Of a stretch of DNA of 64,000 nucleotides, positions 7,867 through 15,823 are shown one piece after another. Positions within the stretch are counted from its first letter, which is position 1. Each line of letters opens with the position of its first letter. Origin of the DNA: Galbibacter marinus (GTDB taxonomy: Bacteria > Bacteroidota > Bacteroidia > Flavobacteriales > Flavobacteriaceae); assembly GCF_000300875.1 (NCBI RefSeq), contig NZ_AMSG01000002.1, forward strand, positions 149,842-213,841. The letters run 5' to 3'. The notes beneath the pieces were generated by a model. The model was given only the letters and a program-made list of their open reading frames with translations, searched no databases and was not told where the DNA came from. The translations under genes were made by a program, and so were the position numbers.

Positions 7867-8781
7867 TTATTCATTCACAGGGTTCTCAATGATATAGGTT
7901 CCAAAGATATACTCTTCCACATCATATTTAATTTCTTCACTTCCGTTTTCCAACTGGAATCCGTCAACAAAGCTAATAACATTGGTGTAGATTTGTTTAT
8001 AGCTGTTTTTACGCTTTATGATTTCATTGGTTCCTGCAACAGCAGTAACAGATGTTAGATAATTTGGAACGGCAACCCCGTCGATTATGGTAGTGTCATT
8101 TGCTGGATTCCCATCTCCGTTTAAATCTTCATCAATGGTTAAAATTCCGTCGTTGTCATCGTCAGGATCTAAGTGATTTGGAATACCATCCCCATCGGTA
8201 TCTCTAAATACGGGTACCCCATCGACAATATCAATTTCTTCAGATGTTGGCACATTGTCACCGTCATCATCCAGATCTAAGTAATCAGGGAAAGCATCAC
8301 CATCGGTGTTTTGTGAGTTAGCCTTGTCGATTGTTCCATCCTCTAATACTACGGCACCTTCATCGGTAAAAGGAATGCCATCTTCATCATCTTCAATTAA
8401 AGTGGTCACTACCTGGATCGTACCGCTACGGGCATACCATTCTTCGGTAACTTGTGGTGTTGTAGGCGGGATATTCTGGCAAAAATAGTCTGAACTTACC
8501 TTGTCATCAAAGATGCGATAGAGTACCTTTACGGATGTATTGTTGATGGTGAATCGCGTTGTATCAACTTGGTTTTCGATATTACTTAAAAAACTTCCGT
8601 CATTTCCATTTAGTTCTAAGATCAATGCCTCAGTTCCAGTTTCAGAGATCTTATACAAGGTGAGCTGACCGCATGCATTGTCGATTTCAGTACTGTCGAA
8701 GCTGAATTCTTCTATAATAAAATCACCGTCATCACAACTAAAGATAAGCAGCGTTAGAACTAAAAATAAAATATTCCTCAT
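7867..8781 (-). CDS. Lipoprotein with calcium-binding type-3 repeats
   Basis: About 304 residues from the preferred start at 8781. The signal peptide ends in LIFSC, a lipobox, so the mature protein is a lipoprotein. The middle of the protein holds several D-rich loops (DTDGDGIPNHLDPDDDNDG and similar) of the thrombospondin type-3 kind, which bind calcium in surface proteins. The remainder has no domain I recognise. An upstream in-frame ATG at 8814 would put eleven extra residues before a good signal peptide and is disfavoured. It is divergent from the cysteine desulfurase gene. Confidence 0.75.
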   Translation of the reverse strand: MRNILFLVLTLLIFSCDDGDFIIEEFSFDSTEIDNACGQLTLYKISETGTEALILELNGNDGSFLSNIENQVDTTRFTINNTSVKVLYRIFDDKVSSDYFCQNIPPTTPQVTEEWYARSGTIQVVTTLIEDDEDGIPFTDEGAVVLEDGTIDKANSQNTDGDAFPDYLDLDDDGDNVPTSEEIDIVDGVPVFRDTDGDGIPNHLDPDDDNDGILTIDEDLNGDGNPANDTTIIDGVAVPNYLTSVTAVAGTNEIIKRKNSYKQIYTNVISFVDGFQLENGSEEIKYDVEEYIFGTYIIENPVNE

Positions 8782-8837
8782 CACCTGAATTTTAAGCTTT
8801 AGCAAATGTAACACAACTCAGTTTATAACGAAATTTA

Positions 8838-8868
8838 TTGTGAATAATTTTAATTAAAAGTAATTTTG
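8838..8868 (+). promoter_or_regulatory. Promoter of the cysteine desulfurase gene
   Basis: TTG at 8838-8840, 20 bases of spacing, then TAATTTTG at 8861-8868 fits the Bacteroidota -33/-7 pattern. The predicted transcription start is within a base or two of the ATG at 8874, so the mRNA may be almost leaderless. Confidence 0.55.
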
Positions 8869-8873
8869 CTAGC

Positions 8874-10022
8874 ATGCAAAAAGTGTATTTAGATAGCGCT
8901 GCAACAACGCAGCCTAGACCAGAAGTAATCGCTAAAATGCAAGATGCATTGGCGAATTTTTACGGAAACCCTTCTTCCACCCACAGTTTTGGTAGAGCGG
9001 CTAAAACTCAAATTGAGAAAGCGCGAAAAACCATTGCAAAGCAATTAAATGCTAGCCCATCTGAGATCATTTTCACCTCTGGAGGAACAGAGGCAGATAA
9101 TATGATTTTAACAAGTGCTGTCATTGATTTAGGTGTTAAACACATAGTGACTTCAAAAATTGAACATCACGCGGTTTTACATACTGTTGAGGCTTTGCAA
9201 GTTACTTATGGGATAAAGGTTTCCTATGTGAACTTAGATGAATTTGGATCCCCAGATATAGAGGATCTAAAATCCATATTACAAACCACCGCCGAGAAAA
9301 CATTGGTGAGTTTAATGCATGTAAACAATGAAATTGGGAATATGATTGACATCGATGCATTTGCGCACCTGTGTAAAGAGTATCAAGTATATTTTCATTC
9401 GGACACGGTTCAATCCATTGGGCATTGGGAGTGGGACTTATCCAAAACTCCAGTTGACTTTTTAACCGCAGCGGCCCACAAGTTTCATGGGCCTAAAGGA
9501 GTTGGATTTGCCTTTATCAGAAAGAATATACCCTTAAAACCTATGATTCATGGTGGAGAGCAGGAGCGAGGTTTTAGAGCTGGGACTGAGCCTTTTCACA
9601 ATATAGTAGGTCTGGAGACCGCCTTTATTTTGGCCTATGAAAACCTTGAAGAGGAGCGGAACTATGTTACGGAGTTAAAGACCTACTTTATGGATCGTTT
9701 ACAAAAGGAAATTCCTGGAGTGAAATTTAATGGATATAGCGGTGATAACTCAAAAAGCACTTATACACTGGTCAATGTATGTTTGCCTCTTAGCCCAGAG
9801 CAAGGAGCCTTGTTATTGTTTCAACTTGATCTTAAAGGAATAAGTTGCTCTAAAGGAAGTGCATGTCAAAGTGGAAGTGATTCAGGTTCTCATGTCCTAA
9901 ACGAGATCTTAAGTAAAGATGATTTAGATAAGCCATCGATCCGATTTTCCTTTTCCAAGTTTAATACCAAAGAGGAGTTGGATTATGTAATAGCTTGTTT
10001 AATGGAATACATTGAAAAGTAA
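8874..10022 (+). CDS. Cysteine desulfurase (NifS/IscS-like)
   Basis: Class V PLP enzyme of 382 residues, the usual length for this family, which converts cysteine to alanine plus a protein-bound persulfide for Fe-S clusters or tRNA thiolation. The PLP lysine is K203 in AAHKFHGPKG and the persulfide cysteine is C331 in SKGSACQSGS. The short loop around the cysteine fits NifS/IscS rather than SufS. No scaffold or other isc/suf gene is nearby, so the dedicated acceptor cannot be named. A long hairpin follows the gene. Confidence 0.9.
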   Translation: MQKVYLDSAATTQPRPEVIAKMQDALANFYGNPSSTHSFGRAAKTQIEKARKTIAKQLNASPSEIIFTSGGTEADNMILTSAVIDLGVKHIVTSKIEHHAVLHTVEALQVTYGIKVSYVNLDEFGSPDIEDLKSILQTTAEKTLVSLMHVNNEIGNMIDIDAFAHLCKEYQVYFHSDTVQSIGHWEWDLSKTPVDFLTAAAHKFHGPKGVGFAFIRKNIPLKPMIHGGEQERGFRAGTEPFHNIVGLETAFILAYENLEEERNYVTELKTYFMDRLQKEIPGVKFNGYSGDNSKSTYTLVNVCLPLSPEQGALLLFQLDLKGISCSKGSACQSGSDSGSHVLNEILSKDDLDKPSIRFSFSKFNTKEELDYVIACLMEYIEK

Positions 10023-10046
10023 TATTTAGAGCTAACTTGTAGAAAT

Positions 10047-10106
10047 AAATTCTTGTTTGCCTTTTGTAATCATCAATTTGGGTCAAAGAGGTAAACAAGA
10101 ATTTTT
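10047..10106 (+). terminator. Long stem-loop downstream of the cysteine desulfurase
   Basis: Bases 10047-10065 pair with 10086-10104 over 19 bp (two G-U pairs) around a 20-base loop. The 3' arm ends in a short run of five T. It could terminate the transcript or protect its 3' end; the U-run is too short to be certain. Confidence 0.5.
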
Positions 10107-10285
10107 GGTTTCCAACCTTTGCTTTAATGTGACTGTTAGCCTATTAGGCATCAAAGAGCATCTGTGTTCATTTTTAAAGCTATTCCCTAATTTTTGTCTT
10201 AAAAATTATAAGAAGTATATTATTTTACTATCTTTAAAGCGTAATTATAAATTTACATTTTACTTTTTATTCTTTCGAATAATCT

Positions 10286-10301
10286 CCTAAAACGTTTTAG
10301 G
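10286..10301. promoter_or_regulatory. LacI-type palindromic operator candidate
   Basis: CCTAAAACGTTTTAGG is a perfect 16-bp palindrome with a central CG flanked by A and T runs, the pattern of LacI/GalR-family operators. It ends 33 bases upstream of the Gfo/Idh/MocA start. No LacI-type regulator is encoded in the window. Confidence 0.5.
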
Positions 10302-10334
10302 GAACTATAAATACAACTTTAATCGTAATTAATT

Positions 10335-11795
10335 ATGAAGCAAAAGAATTCTCATTCTTCTAGTTCAAGGAGAAAATTTATTAAAACCACAGCCCTCGCT
10401 TCTTCCTTTATGATCGTGCCTAGGCATGTTTTAGGAGGAGTAGGGTTCGTAGCTCCTAGCGACCAACTCAACATCGCTGCGATCGGTGCGGGGGGTAAAG
10501 GACACTCTGATATTGTAAATGCCTCGGTGGGGGGAAGAGAACGTGTGATAGCACTATGTGATGTCGATTTTTCTGGATCTGCGGCCAAAACCGTTGAAAA
10601 GTTTCCTAAAGCAAAACTGTATGCTGACTTTAGAGAAATGTTGGATAAGGAAAAGGATTTAGATGCCGTAACTATTTCGACTCCTGATCACGTTCACGGA
10701 CCAGCAGCTAAATACGCCATGGAACGAGGAAAACATGTTTATGTTCAAAAACCGATGACCCACAATATTCGGGAGGCAAGAATGCTTACTCAATTGGCTC
10801 GTGAAGAAAAGATAGTGACCCAGATGGGGAACCAAGGAGCTTCGAATCCTCTGCATAAAATGGTTCAAGGTTGGATCGACTCTGGTAAATTGGGTAAGAT
10901 TTCCAAGGTGGAGGTATGGACCAACAGGCCAGTATGGCCACAAGGAGGAGCTATGCCTAAACCAGATCCAAGTCAGAAACCCGATGCTTTGAATTGGGAT
11001 TTGTGGTTAGGGCCTGCAAAGCAAACTCCTTATATCCCAAATATCCATCCTTTTAATTGGCGTGGTTGGTGGGATTACGGAACAGGAGCACTTGGTGATG
11101 TTGGTTGTCATTTAATTGACATACCTTTTAGATCTCTTGGTCTTATGTATCCTACGGCCGCAGAATGTAGCGTGAGTTCTGTATATTCTCAAATGTGGAC
11201 TCCAGATTATCACCCAGATGGATGTCCACCTTCATCGTTTATTACTTTAAATTTTGATGCTACAGAGAAATCTAATTCTCCGATTGTAATGACCTGGAGT
11301 GATGGAGGAATTCGTCCTTCACATCCGGATATTATACCAGCGGATAGCGATATCGGTGGTAGTGAAAGTGCTAACGGTGTTTTAATTCACGGGGAAAACG
11401 GGATCATTTCTACCAATATTAATGATAGTTCGCCTATGATGCCAAAGCTCTACTTAAATGATGGTACAACAGAATTTGGACCAGAAGGAGATGTAATGGA
11501 AGAGCCAGAGTACGGACACCACCGTAAATGGGTGGATGCTTGTAAGGCTGGATTTAACTCTAAAGAACACAAAGGTCTGACCTCTTCATTTGACTACGCA
11601 GGCCCTATGACTGAAACTGTTCTAATGGGTAACCTAGCCATCCGAAGTTATATGCTTAGAAAAGAGACCGGGAATAAGGTTCAATATTATGGTCGTAAAA
11701 AACTACTGTGGGATGGTGATAATATGAAAATTACTAACCTAGAACAGGCGAATCAGTTTGTAACTAGAGAGTATCGTAAGGGATGGGAGATGTAA
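10335..11795 (+). CDS. Tat-exported Gfo/Idh/MocA-family oxidoreductase
   Basis: NAD(P)-dependent sugar or glycoside oxidoreductase of 486 residues. The N-terminus is a twin-arginine signal (SRRKFIKTTALASSF), so the folded protein, with its cofactor, is probably exported to the periplasm. The Rossmann motif IGAGGKGH follows at about residues 52-60. The usual EKP motif is QKP (VYVQKPMTHN), a variant seen in the secreted Bacteroidota subgroup. Exported members of this family often act on glycosides or modified sugars; the substrate here is unknown. It is a single gene, preceded by an operator-like palindrome and followed by a strong terminator. Confidence 0.85.
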   Translation: MKQKNSHSSSSRRKFIKTTALASSFMIVPRHVLGGVGFVAPSDQLNIAAIGAGGKGHSDIVNASVGGRERVIALCDVDFSGSAAKTVEKFPKAKLYADFREMLDKEKDLDAVTISTPDHVHGPAAKYAMERGKHVYVQKPMTHNIREARMLTQLAREEKIVTQMGNQGASNPLHKMVQGWIDSGKLGKISKVEVWTNRPVWPQGGAMPKPDPSQKPDALNWDLWLGPAKQTPYIPNIHPFNWRGWWDYGTGALGDVGCHLIDIPFRSLGLMYPTAAECSVSSVYSQMWTPDYHPDGCPPSSFITLNFDATEKSNSPIVMTWSDGGIRPSHPDIIPADSDIGGSESANGVLIHGENGIISTNINDSSPMMPKLYLNDGTTEFGPEGDVMEEPEYGHHRKWVDACKAGFNSKEHKGLTSSFDYAGPMTETVLMGNLAIRSYMLRKETGNKVQYYGRKKLLWDGDNMKITNLEQANQFVTREYRKGWEM

Positions 11796-11813
11796 AACAT
11801 TCCAATATTATAT

Positions 11814-11857
11814 AAAAAAATGCGGAACCTTGTTTTTGGGAGTTCCGCATTTTTTTT
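11814..11857. terminator. Terminator after the Gfo/Idh/MocA gene
   Basis: TGCGGAAC (11821-11828) pairs with GTTCCGCA (11842-11849). An A run precedes the stem and eight T follow, so it can serve both this gene and the convergent OsmC gene. Confidence 0.85.
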
Positions 11858-11882
11858 AACCTTTTATGTTTGACTGATCCAC

Positions 11883-12356
11883 CTACTGTATTGCCTGACA
11901 AATAGCATTGTGTTGAACGGAAAAATTAACTGAGTTTGCGATGAAACATTTTTGATTTGCTTGCCCGTGTAGTTCATGCGCTTTGTCTATCATAGATTTC
12001 TTACTTACCACAACCGTTGGATTTAACATTACCTGGGTGAATTTTCCACTCCCATCGCTGCTTTCTTCCATAGTACCCATTGCTTGATCCGTATAGCGAG
12101 TTACCTGAACCCCATTTACTGCACACAGATGCAAATACCATAACATGTGACAAGAAGAAAGAGACGATAAAAATAGCTCCTCTGGATTGTATTTAGTAGG
12201 ATCCCCTCTAAAGGACGGGTCCGATGAACCGTGAATTATTGGTTTTCCATTGGTTTCTATAGTATGGCTTCTTTCAAAAGCCTTATAATTGCTGGTGCCT
12301 GTTCCTTGATTTCCAGTCCACCGTAGGGTGGTGGTGTAATGGTGCTGTTTGCTCAT
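11883..12356 (-). CDS. OsmC-family thiol peroxidase-like protein
   Basis: A 157-residue OsmC/Ohr-fold protein. Members reduce organic peroxides or hydrolyse thioesters using two cysteines; here these are C69 in LSSLSSCHM and C137 in QKCFIANSV, both in the expected places. The NPEELFLSSLSSCH stretch is the family hallmark. The gene starts 20 bases after the ACT-domain gene stop on the same strand, so the two are probably co-transcribed and may be controlled by the divergent ArsR-like regulator. Confidence 0.85.
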   Translation of the reverse strand: MSKQHHYTTTLRWTGNQGTGTSNYKAFERSHTIETNGKPIIHGSSDPSFRGDPTKYNPEELFLSSLSSCHMLWYLHLCAVNGVQVTRYTDQAMGTMEESSDGSGKFTQVMLNPTVVVSKKSMIDKAHELHGQANQKCFIANSVNFSVQHNAICQAIQ

Positions 12357-12376
12357 ATTTAAAAAATAGTTTTTGT

Positions 12377-12790
12377 TTATATACTATATTCTTGACCTCC
12401 CCACCATGTTTTCATCCACTGATCTGCAATTTTCTTACCAACTAAAGGCTTATCTACTACTAGAATTAACTGGTTTTGATGATCACTATATTGGTGTAGT
12501 ATCTGCACCTTTGCCTCGGCTAACTCCGAACAAAATCGCCCTAATTGTCCTGGGATGTCTTGCCTAAGCTTTAGGATAAGTACTCCGTTTATTCCAAGAA
12601 CTTTAATCCCATTACTTTGGAGTGTAAATTTAGCTTTATTAGCATTTTCCACCAAAAAATGAGCTATACAAATATCGCCCACAGTAAATACCCCTCCACC
12701 TTCTAAACTAATATTATTTTCGCCCAATAATTTACCTAGTCGAGCTAGTTGACCGACCTTATTTTCAAGTAAAATTTCTAAATCTTTCAT
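12377..12790 (-). CDS. Tandem ACT-domain protein
   Basis: A 137-residue protein made of two ACT domains (about residues 2-66 and 70-130), recognised by EILLENKVGQLARLGKLLGE and VLILKLRQDIPGQLGRFCSE, each with the loop that binds amino acids in this fold. There is no catalytic domain, so it is probably an amino-acid or small-ligand sensor acting on a partner. It is first in a two-gene unit with OsmC, and its start lies 71 bases from the divergent ArsR-like gene. Confidence 0.8.
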   Translation of the reverse strand: MKDLEILLENKVGQLARLGKLLGENNISLEGGGVFTVGDICIAHFLVENANKAKFTLQSNGIKVLGINGVLILKLRQDIPGQLGRFCSELAEAKVQILHQYSDHQNQLILVVDKPLVGKKIADQWMKTWWGGQEYSI

Positions 12791-12814
12791 TTTTTAATGT
12801 ATTTGAATTTTGGG

Positions 12815-12836
12815 TAAAAATAAAATAGGTTTTACT
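12815..12836. promoter_or_regulatory. Inverted repeat between the ACT and ArsR-like genes
   Basis: GTAAAA (12815-12820), ten bases, then TTTTAC (12831-12836), placed centrally between the divergent starts at 12790 and 12862. It is a candidate binding site for the regulator; it is short and AT-rich, so chance is possible. Confidence 0.3.
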
Positions 12837-12861
12837 TTTATACTTCATTAAAGAATGAACT

Positions 12862-13548
12862 ATGAGTGAATCTAATTTTGTCCAACTAACTGCCTTAGTA
12901 TGTGAACCGGTAAGGGCTAAAGTATTGTGGAAACTACTTGATGGAAAGGCCTATACAGCTACTGAACTCGCTCATTGGGTTGATGTGTCGCCAACATCCA
13001 TTAGCAATCATCTCAATAAATTACTCAAAGCAGAGGTTCTAAAAGTAGTACCCTCTGGTAGGTATCGTTATTATAGTTTTGCAAATTCTCAAGTGGCTTA
13101 TGCCATCGAATCTTTGGCTAACCTAGTTCCAGAAGACACCCAGGATAAGAAGCGGAAAAAAGATTCCAAATCTGGGGTTACCTACTGTAGAAGTTGTTAT
13201 GATCATTTGGCAGGATATGTAGGAGTTACCCTCACCCAAGCGATGGTTAAAAGAGGATATTTAAAACCCAGCGGTAAGGATTTTTTAGTGAGTTCTCAGG
13301 GGTGGGAGTGGTTAGCCTTAATTGGCATAGAGAAGTCTTATTTCTTAAACAGTCGTAGACCTTTAGCCAGACAATGCTTAGATTGGTCAGAGCGTCGAGC
13401 TCATTTAGCGGGACATTTGGGAGCGGTTTTCTTGGAAAAGGGTCGTGAAAACCATTGGTTTAAATCTGTAAAGTTTTCCAGAGAGCTTATTATAACCTCT
13501 AAGGGGAGGCAAGAACTTTACGCGCTGTTGGATTTGGATTTTCAATAG
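12862..13548 (+). CDS. ArsR-type winged-helix regulator with extended C-terminal domain
   Basis: A 228-residue protein. Residues about 8-75 form an ArsR-like winged helix (TATELAHWVDVSPTSISNHL is the recognition segment). A lysine-rich linker follows near residue 95, then a C-terminal domain with CRSCYDHLAGYVG and CLDWSERRAHLAGHLGA. That cysteine/histidine-rich second half is found in a YdfF-like subgroup of the family and could bind a ligand or metal, which is inference. It is divergent from the ACT-OsmC pair and is a good candidate for its regulator. Confidence 0.8.
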   Translation: MSESNFVQLTALVCEPVRAKVLWKLLDGKAYTATELAHWVDVSPTSISNHLNKLLKAEVLKVVPSGRYRYYSFANSQVAYAIESLANLVPEDTQDKKRKKDSKSGVTYCRSCYDHLAGYVGVTLTQAMVKRGYLKPSGKDFLVSSQGWEWLALIGIEKSYFLNSRRPLARQCLDWSERRAHLAGHLGAVFLEKGRENHWFKSVKFSRELIITSKGRQELYALLDLDFQ

Positions 13549-13619
13549 AAATCCAATTAAAACTTAATATAGAATTTCCTTATAATTTCTGTATATTTAA
13601 CCCTTTAAACCCTATAGAG

Positions 13620-13991
13620 ATGAAAAAGATTGGACTTACTATTTTAGGAGTATTGGTACTTGGAATCGGTGGATATTTCCTTATAAATGAAAAAACAAGC
13701 TGGGCTGACTCGGAAACATTAGATGGTTATGATAGCAAAGCTGCAGCAGAAAAAACCCCAGTGGAGAGTTTTGATACGGCAGTTCCTCCTGTGCAACAAC
13801 CAATTCAAAGTGCCGCAGGTGTGAATCCACCACACGGTCAACCAGGACATAGGTGTGATATTGCTGTTGGAGCGCCACTAGGTGGAAATAGTATGCTTGG
13901 TAATGATACATCTGTTAACCTAAACCCACCTCATGGGCAAGCTGGTCATCGATGTGATATTGCTGTTGGAGCTCCACTACCAAACAGTTAA
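13620..13991 (+). CDS. Small membrane-anchored protein with two Cys/His motif repeats
   Basis: A 123-residue protein. Residues 4-22 form a membrane anchor or signal; the rest is polar. Two 19-residue copies of NPPHGQPGHRCDIAVGAPL lie at residues 69-87 and 102-120 and differ in a single residue (P/A). Seven of the 19 codons differ synonymously between the copies, so the peptide sequence is being kept. Each copy has two histidines and one cysteine, suggesting metal or heme binding or attachment. No named domain is recognised. I recall similar C-terminal motifs in small flavobacterial proteins but cannot verify this here. Confidence 0.75.
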   Translation: MKKIGLTILGVLVLGIGGYFLINEKTSWADSETLDGYDSKAAAEKTPVESFDTAVPPVQQPIQSAAGVNPPHGQPGHRCDIAVGAPLGGNSMLGNDTSVNLNPPHGQAGHRCDIAVGAPLPNS

Positions 13992-14018
13992 AACAAGACA
14001 AAATAAGTTTAAAAATAT

Positions 14019-14044
14019 AAAACCCCGACCTAAATCGGGGTTTT
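14019..14044. terminator. Bidirectional terminator before leuB
   Basis: A 10-bp perfect stem (14019-14028 with 14035-14044) with a six-base loop, A-rich and T-rich at its ends. It sits between the convergent repeat-protein gene and the leucine operon. Confidence 0.85.
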
Positions 14045-14069
14045 ACAATAATAACTGGTCTTTGGTTGT

Positions 14070-15188
14070 TTAAATAATAGTCGATTGACCGTAATCGATA
14101 TTCTCTTGGTTGTAATTTGTAATTTCTTCAGAGTTAGCGATATAGTCAGCTATGAAGTCACCTACTTTGGTAGTGGTGTATTTGCTACTAGGATCTAAGT
14201 CTGTGGTTACAACCTTTAACTCTAACGCTTTTTCAACCGCATTGTGAATTGCCTTAGCTTCTTCATAAAGTTTAAAGTGTTCTAAAAGCATTGCAGCCGA
14301 TAGGATAGAAGCAATTGGATTGGCGATGTCTTTTCCTTTAGCCTGTGGGAACGAACCGTGTATTGGTTCGAACATGGAATGATCTTCCCCTACTGATGCC
14401 GAGGCTAACAATCCTATAGATCCTCCTATAACACTACCTTCGTCAGATATAATATCTCCAAACATGTTTTCTGTAAGAATCACATCAAACTGATTTGGAT
14501 TTAAAATCATCTGCATAGCTGCATTATCTACAAATAGAAAATCTAGGGTGATATCCGGATAACTTTCCCCAATTTTGGTTACCACCTTTCTCCATAAACG
14601 AGACGTTTCAAGTACATTAGCTTTATCAACTAATGTTAACTTTTTCTTTCTTGCACGGGCAGCTTTAAAAGCCAAGTGTGCGATTCTTTCAATTTCAAAA
14701 TCAGAGTACTCACATAAATCTGATGCTACAGTACCTTCCTCATTTAATTTCTTCTCACCAAAATAAATACCTCCAGTGAGTTCTCTATAGATGGTAAGGT
14801 CAGTTCCATTAATACGGTCTTCCTTTAAAGGGGACTTGTCAATAAGGGTAGGGTAGGCCTTAATAGGACGTATGTTAGTAAAAAGCCCTAATGACTTTCT
14901 AAGTTTTAAAAGCCCTTGCTCTGGTCGAACCTTCGCAGAAGGGTCATTGTCGTATTTAGGGTCGCCGATCGCTCCAAAAAGTACTGCGTCAGTTTCTAAA
15001 CATACCTTAAGGGTTTTCTCCGGTAGAGGATCCCCAGTTTGATCAATGGCAGCAGCTCCGACTACTGCGTCCTTAAATGTGAAGTTATGATTGTAAACCT
15101 CACCTATAGCGTTTAATGTTTTAATCGCTTGTTGCGTAACCTCAGGCCCAATACCATCACCAGCAAGTACTGCAATATTTAAATCCAT
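14070..15188 (-). CDS. leuB: 3-isopropylmalate dehydrogenase
   Basis: NAD-dependent oxidative decarboxylase, the third step of leucine synthesis. About 372 residues from the preferred start at 15188 (MDLNIAVLAGDGIGPEV). A longer frame from 15230 would overlap leuD by 32 bases and add residues unlike the family; the ATG at 15188 leaves a 10-base gap after leuD. Visible are the substrate arginine region (LLKLRKSLGLFTNIRP), the metal-binding segment near LFVDNAAMQM and the NAD loop EPIHGSFP. It is the last gene of the leuA-leuC-leuD-leuB operon. Confidence 0.95.
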   Translation of the reverse strand: MDLNIAVLAGDGIGPEVTQQAIKTLNAIGEVYNHNFTFKDAVVGAAAIDQTGDPLPEKTLKVCLETDAVLFGAIGDPKYDNDPSAKVRPEQGLLKLRKSLGLFTNIRPIKAYPTLIDKSPLKEDRINGTDLTIYRELTGGIYFGEKKLNEEGTVASDLCEYSDFEIERIAHLAFKAARARKKKLTLVDKANVLETSRLWRKVVTKIGESYPDITLDFLFVDNAAMQMILNPNQFDVILTENMFGDIISDEGSVIGGSIGLLASASVGEDHSMFEPIHGSFPQAKGKDIANPIASILSAAMLLEHFKLYEEAKAIHNAVEKALELKVVTTDLDPSSKYTTTKVGDFIADYIANSEEITNYNQENIDYGQSTII

Positions 15189-15198
15189 AAATCTTGTG

Positions 15199-15789
15199 TT
15201 ATATAGTTCTTGAAGCTTCGAAGGCTTCAATTTTATCTTTGTTGCTCACTAAAAAATCGATGTCATCATACCCATTGATTAGACACATTTTCTTGTAGGC
15301 GTCAATCTCAAATGATTCTTTGATATCTGTATCTTTAAGTGCAATATATTGTTCTTCCAGATTGACGATTAACTCAGCACTTGGATCGTTTTGTATGTGC
15401 GTAAGCATGTTTTTTAATACCTCAGGACTCACCTGAATAGGAACCAAACCATTATTTAGTGCATTGCCTTTAAAAATATCAGCAAAGTAACTAGATACAA
15501 TGACCTTAAATCCATAATCTGCTAGTGCCCAAGCGGCATGCTCTCGGCTACTTCCACAACCGAAGTTATCTCCTGCTACTAGGATTTGACCTCCAAATGT
15601 CGTATCGTTTAATACAAAATCTTTGTTGACACTTGAATCACTATTATATCGCCAGTCTCTAAAGAGATTCTCACCAAATCCAAGTTTACTTGTGGCTTTT
15701 AAAAAACGAGCCGGTATAATTTGATCGGTGTCTATATTTTCTATCGGCAAAGGTACTGCCGTTGTGGTAAGTGTTTTAAATTTCTCCAT
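15199..15789 (-). CDS. leuD: 3-isopropylmalate dehydratase small subunit
   Basis: Swivelling domain subunit of isopropylmalate isomerase, 196 residues. The family motif [13 protein letters not shown] and [17 protein letters not shown] are present. It works with LeuC to isomerise 2- to 3-isopropylmalate. It lies 34 bases after the leuC stop and 10 bases before leuB. Confidence 0.95.
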   Translation of the reverse strand: MEKFKTLTTTAVPLPIENIDTDQIIPARFLKATSKLGFGENLFRDWRYNSDSSVNKDFVLNDTTFGGQILVAGDNFGCGSSREHAAWALADYGFKVIVSSYFADIFKGNALNNGLVPIQVSPEVLKNMLTHIQNDPSAELIVNLEEQYIALKDTDIKESFEIDAYKKMCLINGYDDIDFLVSNKDKIEAFEASRTI

Positions 15790-15823
15790 TTTATTTTCCT
15801 AAAATCCGGTACTAATTTTCAAG

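Larger units (their letters stand above)
10023..10334. other. Intergenic region with a long hairpin and a palindromic operator candidate
   Basis: This 312-base gap contains the hairpin at 10047-10104 and the palindrome at 10286-10301, both listed separately. A 77-codon open frame starting at TTG 10057 lies over the hairpin and looks random. Confidence 0.6.

Noticed and set aside
8782-8814. Longer start of the calcium-repeat lipoprotein
   Set aside because: Eleven residues before a complete signal peptide and lipobox are unlikely.
10057-10290. 77-codon plus-strand open frame after the cysteine desulfurase
   Set aside because: It starts at TTG inside a long hairpin, is rich in Phe, Ile and Lys as expected for random AT-rich sequence, and has no recognisable domain or start signals.
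15189-15230. leuB start at 15230
   Set aside because: It would overlap leuD by 32 bases and add 14 residues not typical of the family; the ATG at 15188 fits the operon spacing.
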